The notes below the pieces were generated by a model. The model saw only the letters and a list, made by a program, of their open reading frames with translations, did no database searches and was not told the DNA's origin. This document shows, one piece after another, positions 22,113-32,502 of a stretch of DNA of 64,000 nt (position 1 is the first letter of the stretch; each line of letters opens with the position of its first letter). The DNA comes from Harmothoe impar (Eukaryota; Annelida; Polychaeta; Phyllodocida; Polynoidae). The translations under genes were made by a program, and so were the position numbers. The stretch is taken from NCBI GenBank assembly GCA_947462335.1, contig OX381709.1:70424609-70488608 (forward strand). Reading direction: 5' to 3'.

Positions 22113-23770
22113 TGGCATATATGTATATGGAAAAAGGAAATGGCACACACAGATAATATAAACATGCTCATGATGTGTGGGTTAAGATATTATTACAATA
22201 TGTAGCTCTAACTGGATAATGATAACAATAGCAATAATCATATTTTGAGGAGTTACCATTCTCAGTAGTAGTAATTTTGGTATCTCTAAGAATTCATTGC
22301 GGGAAGTAGAAATGCAGTTTATTGTATGATAAAATAGTATGGTTGGAATATCACAACTTCATCTATCTTATGTGTTAGCCGCGGTTGTCGAAATGGATAT
22401 ATTTAATTTATTATCAAATTGCTACCCGCGGAATGTTAATATATTATTATATATATAATATATATATATATATATACGTTGTGGTCTGTCCAAAATCAAG
22501 CTGTAGATATCCCTGATGTAGATCACTACCTCTTGCCCATATACCCATAGAGGTCTTATCATATGTCTACTAGTATTATTATTGTTATTGTTATCCTTGT
22601 TATTTAGTTCAATTGGGAATATGAGACCCCTGTCTACGTCTACAGATGCATGCCAAAGAAGGAATCTCTCTTTATGGCTGATGACAATTAGTTTTGCATA
22701 ATCTATTAAAAGAAAACCTCATTAAAATTGAGAACCTTCACTATCGGTTAGCATACAATTAGTAACTTAAAATTAATGCACTCTTTTAAAAAGAATTCAT
22801 ATCATGTACTTCTATCAAGGCAGTTTGATGTTATCTAACCAACTCTATAAATCACACAACACATTTCGAATCAAAATCAAAATCAAAAGAATTCCTAAAA
22901 ATCAAGAAAAAAGTTTTCTCTGGGGAAAAAAAGGCGCTTGCCGATTTTGAAGTGAGAGCAAATTTCTGTCGGTTGACTCAATGCCACCACTCCTCACTGA
23001 TGTATGGATGCCCATATATGGTAGCCTCACCACCTCCACCCTGATCACCTGACCACCCACTATGAGCACCTTGCCCGCTGTTATACCATTGTTGTGTGAC
23101 ATCCCTCGTTGTACATCTGAACTGGGATAAATGCATTTTATCACCCTCTCTTGTAGATCATGATTAGATGTCATTTGTTTGGAGATCCTATCCAGGTTAT
23201 ATTGATATAACTATGTATAGTATGTGTATACAGATATAATATATCATATACTGACTGATGGGGATGCCATGGTCAGCTGTCAATCTGAGTTCAATGAGGG
23301 CAATCCACTATTGGATGTGGTAGCATCAGGCACCAAAGAGTGCCCCAATAGTGAGAGGGCGTTAACTGCCTGGCTACATATGGTAAAACTTGTACTGATA
23401 TCTATAGATGTGCAATATTCTAGCAGTGTTAAAGTAGTGTGCGTGAAATTTTAAGCAATTCAAGTTCAATCGATTGTTAATGAAAGCAATGTAAAATAAA
23501 TGTGGCTGGTCGCTTTAGGTTTTAACACTGCAGCTGACGCAGAACTGGGCTGTTTGTCTCTGAATCAAGTCTGTAATTGGTCCAACAATTGTACCTGTCA
23601 TTCCACTGGTAATTAGAACACTAGATGATAATTGGACTTACACTTTTATGGCTAATTGGCGTGGCCATTGCATTGGTCATTCCACCTGTAAATGAATGAG
23701 ATGTAACTAGCTACACCACCTACAGGGGTAATTTAACTGGGATCAGTAACTGGTGTACCACCTCGTCCTT
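22112..23770. other. No gene recognised
   Basis: AT-rich intergenic sequence. Open frames at 22902-23174 and 23224-23454 show no domain features or supporting splice signals. Confidence 0.5.
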
Positions 23771-23865
23771 CATAATGAATGAATGCAGGCCTAGCGAGTA
23801 TACTCATCAGGGCTGCATTCATGTCATGGTAACAAAGACCATAGTACATTAGAGAAGTCCTGGGT
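23771..23865. mobile_element. Double-hairpin MITE, partial copy
   Basis: One hairpin with 'gaatgaatgcaggcc' and 'agggctgcattcatgtcatg', followed by the right-arm words 'accatagtacatta'. Confidence 0.55.
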
Positions 23866-24359
23866 TAATCGCAGTGTTATCACATAAGTGGACCCTCGCC
23901 AAAAGCTGTGCAGCTTAATGTACTACTAGATGGTGATTGGAGTGCTGGGTACTGTGGCATCGTGAAGTAGACGCTACATTACCACGTCACGTACAAAGCA
24001 ATTGTCTACATGTAATATATTGATCAGCTTTATTGTTTCTGTCATTGACACTTACGCTGTTTACTATTGCTCTAGTTCCACAACTCAATAAATGACCATT
24101 TAAAGTTCCTAAATGCTATTACCAGAACTCCTATGGTGTTATGGACACCTTTGGCCATGTAAAGATGGCTTGGTAGGTCTGTAATATTTATTGAAATGTG
24201 TCTTTTGCATGTTGCATATCTGCGGTACATTGATGTAACCTCACAATTGAGGCCCAATCCGTGCAGACCTTTCTGTACAGATATAAGGTTGGGTCGGTAA
24301 AACATGAGGTGGAACAAGAGCATGAATAAACAAAGCAGTGTGTATTGCTCCATAATTAT

Positions 24360-24607
24360 TGACTCTTTAAGGGCAGCAAATGCTTTGATGTGCTGTGCTC
24401 GTGATGCGTATAAAATCAGCTCTGGCAAGCCGACTCGCCATGACTGCATTCCGACCATACAGTGTTCATCCACCCTTGACGGGTCAGCATGGTAGCCATG
24501 GTTCATGAATATAGCCCTAGTGAGTCACTCGCCAGGGCTGCATTCATGCACCATGGCGACCAAGGTTATAGCACATTGAAGCAGTATGCAGCCCTTAAAG
24601 AATGAGC
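24360..24607. mobile_element. Double-hairpin MITE, near-complete copy
   Basis: The terminal inverted repeats 'gactctttaagggcagca' and 'gcagcccttaaagaat' enclose two hairpins. The second (about 24490-24555, 'agccctagtgagtcactcgc' and complement) is well preserved. The central spacer contains 'gtgttcatccacccttgacg'. The overlapping 144-codon open frame on the - strand is a by-product. Confidence 0.8.
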
Positions 24608-25254
24608 TCTTTGTTGCAGAAAGCTTCTTGGCTGTCAGCAGTCTGATATCACAGTTCAATGGATGTATTATCTGAGTTATAACCAAGGTGCAGCGCTATA
24701 TAAACATGTATAACATAACGGCACCACGAGGACATTTCCACTTACTATTCCAGCTGAAGTTATAGAAAATATTCACAGTGTGCTATTTTCTTGTGGTAAT
24801 TGACGAGTACACACTTGTTTTCTGTCATCATTTTCATATATCTTATAGTAGTTATGTTCTTTGAACATATTGCATAAAGCTTACATATCAGCCCGATTTC
24901 CAACTATCAAAATGATCCTAACCCTAAGCCCCTAACCGCCACCACCAAAGATCAAATTCCATCCTATATATTTCACCCCGATTCTCAATTATTAAACAAC
25001 CCCTTAATACTCATTGACGCCTAGATGTATACTTCCACCTGATATTTATATGTACTGAGGGGTAAAGTTGATGTGCATGTTTGTGATTCATGGCAATGGT
25101 CAGATGTGTCCCTTATGTTATGTAGACTTGAAAACAGTGACAGTGAGGTTGTTAACTCATTTATATTATGTACAGTCACTCTGTGTACTCTAGCTACGTA
25201 TAGGTGAGTGTTGTTATCAATCCCTATTCGGAATATGATGTTGTTTTATTCATC

Positions 25255-25505
25255 AAAGGACGGCATGATGTCTCAATGCTTGATATTCATTTGTCATAAT
25301 AATGCACCAATACAGCATTGGTGGGTAGCTTGCTGGCACTGCATCGGTGCATCATGCAGACCTTTTGGGAGTGTATCACCTCAATAGGGTTGGCATGATG
25401 CATGAATGCAGCACTTGCAGAGTGTTACTCATCGGTGTCGCATTCATGAACCATGCCGAAAAAAGGGCCCAGTGCACAATGTACTATGTTACCCTTAACT
25501 CTTTA
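25255..25505. mobile_element. Double-hairpin MITE, first of a tandem pair
   Basis: Two hairpins (about 25290-25360 and 25390-25460) flank a spacer 'tttgggagtgtatcacctc'. The right end 'cttaactctttaaagacggc' is shared with the start of the next copy, so the two elements abut or share one terminus. Confidence 0.75.
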
Positions 25506-25752
25506 AAGACGGCTTATCACTTTAAAAGGTTTACATATGTATTGTCATCATAATGCACCAATGCAGCCCGGAGAGTAGCTCGCTGGTGCTGCATTGGTGC
25601 ATCATGCCAACCTTTTAGGGGTGTATCAACCCTCTAGGATCGTCATGATGCTTGAATGCAGCACTGGCGAATTACTTGCCAGGGTTGCATTTATGTATCA
25701 TAACGACCAAGGCATGATGCATTAATGGGTTATGCCGTCCTTAACGGGTTAA
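25497..25752. mobile_element. Double-hairpin MITE, complete copy
   Basis: The ends 'ttaactctttaaagacggc' and 'gccgtccttaacgggttaa' are inverted. Hairpin 1 (about 25540-25612, 'ataatgcaccaatgcagc' and complement), spacer 'aggggtgtatcaaccctcta' and hairpin 2 (about 25643-25706) follow in order. This is the best copy for defining the family structure. Confidence 0.85.
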
Positions 25753-27283
25753 CGTGTTGAAGCATTAGCATAGCCCTGTACATTGTGAAACCTCGGTAAC
25801 AGTTTGTGATAGAGACTGCTACAAATAGTAGCGTGTATATACAAACACCTTTATGGTGTCTCTCCTGTGTGTAGACTTAGCTGTTATGGTATAAAGCTGC
25901 TCTGAGGCTATCTACCAATATTGTACTAGATACCTTCATTTTACAATATCATTTCTAGAGAATAAAAACCATTGCTGAAATGAATTCCAGGTATGGCTAC
26001 ATTGAATGTATGTAATAGAACATGCTAGTCATAACATAGGGTACAATATGACATGGACTGAAATCCAATAAACCTAAAGAAATTGGAAAGATCCTTACAA
26101 CAATGTCATTGAGGGATAAACCCTTTTTACTGCGCAAATAATTCTGACAGGTATAACATTTATGAACGCCCCTGGGGCATGACTTTGTTTTAAATGCTCC
26201 AGTGCCAGTGGTCTTCCCATGGTAGATCATATGACTGGTCAAGATTTCTTCAAGTTTTAGTTGCATTATACTTCATGATTAGTTTTGCAGTTATCAAAGT
26301 GTTAGGATCATGTTATATTTTAGTATTGTAATATCCTATATAGCGGATGGTACAGGAATAATCGGATTGGTCTATGGGTTATACAATGTCATAATCCAAG
26401 CCAGTTATAAGCCAGGAGAAACATGAGAAAAGGGGATAAAAAACATATGGTCATTTCACTATTGTCATTGTGCAGTTGTTACTCGGTGTCGTAATAAAAC
26501 TGTCTTTTTACTGAGCTGGGGTTTGTTCTCTTTATTCATTTCATTTGGAGAACAAGAATTTCTATAGTCAAATATAAGGAGGCACATTCTAGGCAGGTAT
26601 GTCGATAGACGGGATATTATTCCACATGACTACATTCTCCTCTCGGATGTCAATAAAATAGTATGTCTCAGGCACTCCAAGCCTAGCTTCAAAAAGGCAA
26701 CGATCTTTCCTAATTTTGGTCATTGTTTTTCAATTTTTCCTTTGATATAGATTTTCTTTTATAGATTTTAGCAATTAATTGATGAGGAAGAACAAGATAC
26801 CATTGGTTTCAATGTCCTTATTAATTGCCTTACCTCATGAAATTGCTCTTTGATAAGAATATATCCAACAATTTTGGTAAATTCTACTGGAGGCTGATGA
26901 TCCACAATTCGATGTGGCAATCAGTGACTCATTTCTCGTACTTTCAACATCAACAACATTAGAATAGAAATAAATGACTTCTGACCTACCCTAATATTTT
27001 TAGACCATGTTGCCTGAAACGCACCTTTTTTATTTACTTTCTTTTTTGAAGCGCATTCGAATTGATGCTTTTCACTATTTCCGCCAGAATATGCACAATA
27101 TTGGTCCATACTTTCCTGTTTAGTATTCACCTCATTTAAAAAGCGTGCCCTTTACTTGTCATATTCAAATTATGACATCTAGATGACCATATCATGACGT
27201 CTTGAGGAAGTAAATCATTTTACACGGTGGTTTGAAGGGAAACTTGTTTATGTCTAAATGGTAGCTTGAAAAGGACATTAGTC
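25753..27283. other. No gene recognised
   Basis: AT-rich sequence without supported exons. The 89- and 69-codon open frames at 25997-26266 and 26921-27130 (both -) look like chance. Confidence 0.5.
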
Positions 27284-27284
27284 A

Positions 27285-27372
<88 letters not shown>

Positions 27373-27394
27373 GTATATATATGTATATATATAC
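27284..27394. repeat. (AT)n microsatellite with GTATAT interruptions
   Basis: Long AT run to about 27360, then three 'gtatatatat' units. It lies about 300 bp from the AT tract that flanks the Ngaro element. Confidence 0.97.
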
Positions 27395-27646
27395 ATCTTG
27401 ACCTTGTCAGATAAAAAAAAATGGAGGAGAGTCTCTCTTCATGGATTGATCTATGGAGTTGCTGAATGGCATGAGGGTGCAATTGCAAAACTGTTGCTAT
27501 GGCAACCGCGAAAATAGCCATACCACCTAATTGTGTCCTGCCTAGTATAGCAACATGTGACGAAATCTTTGGAGTATAGGGCCTAATCTAAAAACAATAC
27601 TGGTTGTAAGTCTTATTTCTCTTGGTTTTTATCAAGAATACACACG

Positions 27647-27647
<1 letters not shown>

Positions 27648-27694
<47 letters not shown>
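27648..27694. repeat. (AT)n tract, left flank of the Ngaro insertion
   Basis: A pure AT run directly abuts repeat B2 at 27695. Its counterpart continues beyond the other end of the element at 32505-32536. The two tracts are interpreted as halves of one target microsatellite. Confidence 0.85.
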
Positions 27695-27698
<4 letters not shown>

Positions 27699-27786
27699 CT
27701 GACGAGACAATAGATGCATATGAAGGTTATGAACAAATGACTATGATACAAAGTACTCTTGCCTAAATACCGGTATCCGGGAGGCC
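27695..27786 (-). repeat. Ngaro split direct repeat B2 (3' terminal)
   Basis: Second copy of B and the 3' end of the element. Directly followed, in element orientation, by the (AT)n tract at 27694-27648. Confidence 0.92.
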
Positions 27787-27794
27787 TTTATTTA

Positions 27795-27965
27795 AGAAAA
27801 AAAAAACCAACCGTTCCCTGCTGTAGATGAGGTCATAATGGACCCTGATAGAGGTGAAGCGGTGGGAGGCTACCCTGGCGCCCCCCTTGCCGCGGACGGA
27901 CAGACAGTGAACTAATAGTCTCTCGTAATATACCCATATATTCATATATAATATAATGTCCATAT
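27795..27965 (-). repeat. Ngaro split direct repeat A2 (internal)
   Basis: Copy of A1 placed between B1 and B2. About 8 bp ('tttatttaa') separate it from B2. In the Ngaro model this copy restores the 5' terminal sequence during reverse transcription. Confidence 0.92.
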
Positions 27966-28055
27966 TCCTGACGAGACAATAGATGCATATGAAGGTTATG
28001 AACAAATGACTATGATACAAAGTACTCTTGCCTAAATACCGGTATCCGGGAGGCC
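27964..28055 (-). repeat. Ngaro split direct repeat B1
   Basis: 92 bp, apparently identical to B2 (27695-27786), starting 46 bp after the YR stop codon. It abuts A2 with an overlap of the dinucleotide AT in 'gtccatattcctg', the predicted circle junction. Confidence 0.92.
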
Positions 28056-28101
28056 AAACCCACACAAACAAACTCTTGCCAACACAAACACAACAAACAT
28101 T

Positions 28102-29037
28102 TCAAAATAAAGCAGATAACTTCCTGGCCACCAATGAGTCTTTTGACCTCCTTGAGTTATAAGTGTCTGACAGGTAGAGGAGGACCGCCCATGACCTCCA
28201 GCCTCCATACATCTTGACATCATGGAGTGGGAGAAATGTCGCAAGAAATGTCGCAGCTCCCCTCCTGACTGAATGAGTACTGTAATGGCCTGTCAAGCCC
28301 ACTTTATCGCACAGTGACTTTAACTGCGTTGAGTAACTGGCATAAGTCAAATCAAACAACTCCTCACCAGGTTTCCTACCGGTAATGTTGAGATACCTCC
28401 TCAAATGTCTCACAGGGCACAGATTGCTGCCTGGGGCTGCGACCACAGGAATGACATCAGTATGTTCACTAAACTGAACTGTCTTTGAGCTAGCCACAAT
28501 GACATCCATGCCATCATCAGTCCACACAATATCCCGTACATGTAGGACATGGGGTGACTTGGTAACGTGACTGACACGTAGAACACATCTGAAGCATAGA
28601 AGTAGGGCACACCAGAACCTCAAATCGTAGATATTTCCAAAGTCCAAATATTGTCGCATATTTAGAATGTCTGCTGGCATCAGGGGAAGGGCGGGCCTAG
28701 AATGACAGCCCAGTAACCTCTTTGCTCCCAGCATTGTAGACTTGATCAGGAAATTTGAAGACTCTGGATGAGGCTGGTCAAAGTACTTATGCATCATAAT
28801 GATGCCACATATATAACTTGAAATTGTCGAATAGCACACTCTCCTGGTCAAATGTGTAATGTACAAACAAAAGGTCTCTGCAGTCGCAGGTAGATATATT
28901 AGTCCATGAGTGACGCAGAATCTGACAAACAGACTCCATTGCGACTTCCTAGCCCGCAGCGTAGAGTCCGACCAGCACAATGATCGCACGGCAGTCCATT
29001 CACAACGCAAGGCGTCCAGCCCTGCAACAACAGGCAT
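28102..29037 (-). CDS. Ngaro tyrosine recombinase (YR)
   Basis: 311 codons from ATG at 29037 (a TTG lies one codon upstream) to the stop at 28102. It integrates the circular DNA copy by strand exchange. The N-terminal half is a SAM-like core-binding region (about residues 15-110). The catalytic half carries the arginine in LRVSHVTKS (about R154), a beta-hairpin lysine in SSKT (about K185), the HxxR box HSVRRG (about H255/R258), tryptophan in GGWRS (about W280) and the nucleophilic tyrosine in AVLLYL (about Y288). All residues needed for activity are therefore present. It starts inside the end of the RT-RNase H frame, one register ahead, so expression needs reinitiation, frameshifting or a separate message. 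The length matches the recombinases of this group. Confidence 0.9.
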   Translation of the reverse strand: MPVVAGLDALRCEWTAVRSLCWSDSTLRARKSQWSLFVRFCVTHGLIYLPATAETFCLYITHLTRRVCYSTISSYICGIIMMHKYFDQPHPESSNFLIKSTMLGAKRLLGCHSRPALPLMPADILNMRQYLDFGNIYDLRFWCALLLCFRCVLRVSHVTKSPHVLHVRDIVWTDDGMDVIVASSKTVQFSEHTDVIPVVAAPGSNLCPVRHLRRYLNITGRKPGEELFDLTYASYSTQLKSLCDKVGLTGHYSTHSVRRGAATFLATFLPLHDVKMYGGWRSWAVLLYLSDTYNSRRSKDSLVARKLSALF

Positions 29038-31198
29038 CAAAGTCTCCTATTACATCACAACACACTTTGACACAGTCAACATTCACAAGTCGTGACAAGG
29101 CATCTGCTATGTAATTATCTCCACTCGTGATGCGAGTGGCCCGAAGATGAATGTTAAAGAAACTAGTGACCCAAAAGATCTCCCTGAGCCAAAACATGGA
29201 GTAACTATTAATGCTACGACCAGTGTTCACACAGGCCTGCACCTGGGTATTATCCGTGACCACCCAGACTACCTTGCCCCTCCACTCGTGACACCAACGA
29301 TGTAGGCCCCTAACTACAGGCCATAGTTCAGTGACATTTATGTGTGAGTCATAATCCTCAGTAGTAGGAGGATTCACATAATGGGGACAGTCAGCTGCAG
29401 CTCCTTGCCACATGCCCCAGAAGTAGTCAGTCTCTGTATGGCCTCCAAAGCCTGAATCTGAAGAGTCTGTGAAGTAGTAGATCGCCTCCTCCTGGGTGTA
29501 ATTCAACATCTTGGCTTTGCCATTAAACCATAGGACAAAATTGGCCCACCATTTAAAGTCCAATTGTACAGTGTCATCCAGCCAGACCTTTGTCGCACCT
29601 GATGTCGCCTTCAACACATTATACAATCTGCGACAAAAAGTGCGACCACCCTTAACAACCGTCGCACAGTGCGCCAACAGGCCAGCAGTCTGCTCCAGAC
29701 GTTTGCGTTTACACCAAGATCTATCCTGGAAATAGGCCACCTCTGTCAGAACTCGTGACAGTTTCTCGTCGTTAATAGATAAAGTCATATCCACACTGTC
29801 TATCTGAATACCCAAATATGTTACTCTTTGGGCTGGTGACACCACCTTGTCATCCTTCACTCTGAATCCCAAGAACTCCAACACGGCATGTAAAGAGTTC
29901 TGAGAATTCTCACATAATTGTTTGTCACACTCAATCACGATAAAATCGTCCAAATAATTTACACATTGGTTGTAACCTCCACCATTCAATCCCACTTTGA
30001 TCACAAATTCTGATAATAGATTGAAGATGTAAGGGGCGCAGCGAAGACCAAAACAAAGCCGCATGTCCACATAGTAATTAGAGCCATTGCCCACATCCCA
30101 AGCAAAACCTTGGAATTCCCAATGAGAAGGAATCACACTCACAGAGCGATAAGCACTAGCTATATCTGACACAGCACAAAAATCCCCCTTGTTGAGGAAT
30201 GTCACTACATCATCCACACTCTTGTAGTGAAAACTCTCACATGAATCTGACATATATTCATTTATACAAGCCCCATCTGGGGATGAACAATCTGTGATTG
30301 GGCGAAGGGTATCATCAGATTTCCTAATACCCCCTAACGCATGTACACAACGAGGTTTAGTAGGAACACATTTCACTTTCCCATCTGCTAGTTCATGTTT
30401 CACAATCTCAGTTTCTTCTTTGGGGAAATCCACAGTAATCGATTTATAATTTGAACATGTATATTCAGTATTGCACCCATGATCCACAATCCTGAAACCT
30501 CTATACACACCAGTCACAACAGTCAAATCATCGTCAGATACATTCTCAAATTTCATAAGTCGTGACACAAAGCGGCACGGAAGCAACTGAACGCCAGCGC
30601 CTTCGATTACATGTTTACAAGTACAGCGACCCTCAACACAGGCTTCAAACACAGGAACATATCCCTTTGGAATGATTTCAACGCAATACACAGGTCGAGC
30701 ACAACTATATGCATCGGCGAAGCCATCTAGAATACCCATCTCTGATGTAATTCGTACAAATTCAGGCAAAGTTTCCCAATCACTTAGACTCCCCAAAGAG
30801 ATTTCTGTGCGGGCGCCGCCATCTTGAATAGGAGTTATTCGTATCTCGGGGTGTCGCAAATAGACTCCGGTACACATAGAATTTTCCCCCATTCCTTTTC
30901 CCACAATTAACCCGTTCAAATTGGCCGATTGAACATCTTGAACCGAATTAAACTGAGATTGGGCGACAAATTCATCTATTACAGGAAACTCGCGATTTAC
31001 GACATCGTCATTTACAATCAGGCCGGCGTCGTCAGAAGACAAAATGGCGCAGTTAGAATTTCCACCGACAACTATATCCGAATCCTCACATTGCACCTTA
31101 GTCATGAAGCCTGAATAACATGCATCAACACTAGTTATAATACCGGCATGTACATCAATACTACTATCAACCGAATAGGAGGCACTAGCCTCAACCAT
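29000..31198 (-). CDS. Ngaro reverse transcriptase-RNase H
   Basis: 732 codons from the first in-frame ATG (31198); the frame extends upstream to the gag stop. It copies the element RNA into DNA. The N-terminal 260 residues are poorly conserved. RT motifs follow in order: HALGGIRKSDDTLRPITDC (about 285-303), the first catalytic Asp in SDIASAYRSV (D345), the LCFGLRCAPYIFN block (about 381-393) and YLDD with the catalytic pair D417/D418. RNase H follows with FTDSSDSGFGG (D578), the glutamate in NVTELWPV (E624), VTDN (D649) and ADALSRL (D699). All four RNase H acidic residues and all three RT aspartates are present, so the enzyme looks intact. The last 38 nt overlap the start of the recombinase frame, which lies in a different register. 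No aspartic protease or integrase is seen, as expected for DIRS-order elements. Confidence 0.93.
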   Translation of the reverse strand: MVEASASYSVDSSIDVHAGIITSVDACYSGFMTKVQCEDSDIVVGGNSNCAILSSDDAGLIVNDDVVNREFPVIDEFVAQSQFNSVQDVQSANLNGLIVGKGMGENSMCTGVYLRHPEIRITPIQDGGARTEISLGSLSDWETLPEFVRITSEMGILDGFADAYSCARPVYCVEIIPKGYVPVFEACVEGRCTCKHVIEGAGVQLLPCRFVSRLMKFENVSDDDLTVVTGVYRGFRIVDHGCNTEYTCSNYKSITVDFPKEETEIVKHELADGKVKCVPTKPRCVHALGGIRKSDDTLRPITDCSSPDGACINEYMSDSCESFHYKSVDDVVTFLNKGDFCAVSDIASAYRSVSVIPSHWEFQGFAWDVGNGSNYYVDMRLCFGLRCAPYIFNLLSEFVIKVGLNGGGYNQCVNYLDDFIVIECDKQLCENSQNSLHAVLEFLGFRVKDDKVVSPAQRVTYLGIQIDSVDMTLSINDEKLSRVLTEVAYFQDRSWCKRKRLEQTAGLLAHCATVVKGGRTFCRRLYNVLKATSGATKVWLDDTVQLDFKWWANFVLWFNGKAKMLNYTQEEAIYYFTDSSDSGFGGHTETDYFWGMWQGAAADCPHYVNPPTTEDYDSHINVTELWPVVRGLHRWCHEWRGKVVWVVTDNTQVQACVNTGRSINSYSMFWLREIFWVTSFFNIHLRATRITSGDNYIADALSRLVNVDCVKVCCDVIGDFDACCCRAGRLAL

Positions 31199-31241
31199 AT
31201 CAATGTCAATGTTGCTTGCCGGATCGTCGTCGTCGTTGGAG

Positions 31242-31261
31242 ACCGCCTTGGGCGGTAGTCA
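31242..31261 (-). promoter_or_regulatory. Candidate stop-codon readthrough signal (UGA CUA + hairpin)
   Basis: The gag stop is UGA with CUA as the next codon, the context known to be leaky in alphaviruses and in several animal genes. Directly downstream 'accgcc-caa-ggcggt' (31256-31242) can form a 6-bp stem with a 3-nt loop. The RT-RNase H frame is in register with gag and open for 20 codons before its first AUG at 31198. Readthrough is inferred, not shown. Confidence 0.6.
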
Positions 31262-32302
31262 CTTGTCGGGGACGGCGGCCTTAGACGCCGGGCAGGCCGT
31301 CAGGCCGTGATTCAAGGCCCCGCACCCGCACTCATGCTTGAAACGACAGCCGTCACACTGCAGATTCTGTTGAAACTTGAAACACAAGCCTTTGTCCGCA
31401 GCTATCTTACGCCAACCTGTGAATGAGCGGTTCCTATTTGTCGCAGGCTGGCGTCTGTAGCCCTGCGACCCACCCTGCGGGCTTGACGGACGAGCAAACT
31501 CCTGATACTTCACATAGGCGACGGTACCTGTCACACCAAGATGGCGGTTCGTCAAGTCAGTGTCAGCTCCAGTGATAGACGCTACCCGGCCGCTGTCAAT
31601 AGCCCGCTGTCGCATATCCCTGTCATATTTCACCAGGGCATCGGTTGTATAAGCGCCTGTCGCAGCCATGCCCTGGAGGTATTTTATGTGGGACCTAATA
31701 CCCCTGGAGCATTCCCCGGAGTCAATAATATCATCTTGCAATTGCGTCAACAAGTAAAACAATTTCTCATTGGAGTCAATGGGCCTAGACTTCTTGCGTT
31801 CGTCGACAGGGAGAAATCTGAGAATGTCAAACTTACTTTGCTTTCTCTCCACACGATGGAGGAAGGCGTCAAAAAGACTCTCCTCCACGCCTGCACCCAG
31901 ATCTGGGAATATTCCTGGAGTTGGTTGTTGCGACGTGTTTGGAGTAGGTGGATCCTGACCGGCACCGCCACCGGCGCCTCCGGCGCCTGCTCCCCCGGTT
32001 GGGGAAGCCAACGACACCACCAGACGATCAAAAGAGGAGGTAAGTCTCGATAATTTCTCCTCCATGTCGCCCAAACGTCTGCTTAGCTGGCGTTCACTCT
32101 CCATGCTTTTCTGCCTCTCCTCCTCCAGGCTCTGTTCTTGCGACAACCGACGACTTTGCGATAACCGACGGCTGTTTAGATCTCTCTCAACCTCATCTCT
32201 CAGCGATAATTTCCTGTCTTTTTTATCTTTGGGAAGGCCACACCGATCACAGGCTTTCAACCTGCCGTCCACCTCAGCTAGACATGCTGAGCATGTGAAC
32301 AT
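31259..32302 (-). CDS. gag: Ngaro Gag-like protein
   Basis: 347 codons from ATG at 32302 to UGA at 31261-31259. It would bind and package the element RNA. Residues 4-22 form a CxxC...CxxC zinc-ribbon-like knot (CSAC ... CDRC). Residues about 35-95 are charged and heptad-like, probably coiled coil for multimerisation. A Gly/Ala-rich linker follows at about 100-115. The C-terminal Cys/His cluster (C307, C316, C319, H323, C325, C327, H332, C337) resembles the Gag zinc knots of DIRS-order elements. The stop is UGA followed by CUA and by a 6-bp hairpin, and the RT frame continues without shift, so a Gag-Pol readthrough product of about 1100 residues is likely. The opposite-strand open frames here are shadows. 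Confidence 0.85.
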   Translation of the reverse strand: MFTCSACLAEVDGRLKACDRCGLPKDKKDRKLSLRDEVERDLNSRRLSQSRRLSQEQSLEEERQKSMESERQLSRRLGDMEEKLSRLTSSFDRLVVSLASPTGGAGAGGAGGGAGQDPPTPNTSQQPTPGIFPDLGAGVEESLFDAFLHRVERKQSKFDILRFLPVDERKKSRPIDSNEKLFYLLTQLQDDIIDSGECSRGIRSHIKYLQGMAATGAYTTDALVKYDRDMRQRAIDSGRVASITGADTDLTNRHLGVTGTVAYVKYQEFARPSSPQGGSQGYRRQPATNRNRSFTGWRKIAADKGLCFKFQQNLQCDGCRFKHECGCGALNHGLTACPASKAAVPDK

Positions 32303-32340
32303 ATTAGTTGGTACTCAGAAACGTACTCACAATCGTACTC

Positions 32341-32502
32341 AGAAAAAAACCAACCGTTCCCTGCTGTAGATGAGGTCATAATGGACCCTGATAGAGGTGA
32401 AGCGGTGGGAGGCTACCCTGGCGCCCCCCTTGCCGCGGACGGACAGACAGTGAACTAATAGTCTCTCGTAATATACCCATATATTCATATATAATATAAT
32501 GT

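Noticed and set aside
24072..24506. 144-codon - strand open frame
   Set aside because: Its 5' third lies within a double-hairpin MITE, and the remainder has no recognisable domain.
27266..27521. Open frames of repeated Tyr-Ile on both strands
   Set aside because: AT microsatellite read in frame.
27763..28071. Open frames in the Ngaro 3' repeats, and the related frame at 32339-32668
   Set aside because: They are translations of split direct repeats A and B, duplicated at both ends, and have no domain.
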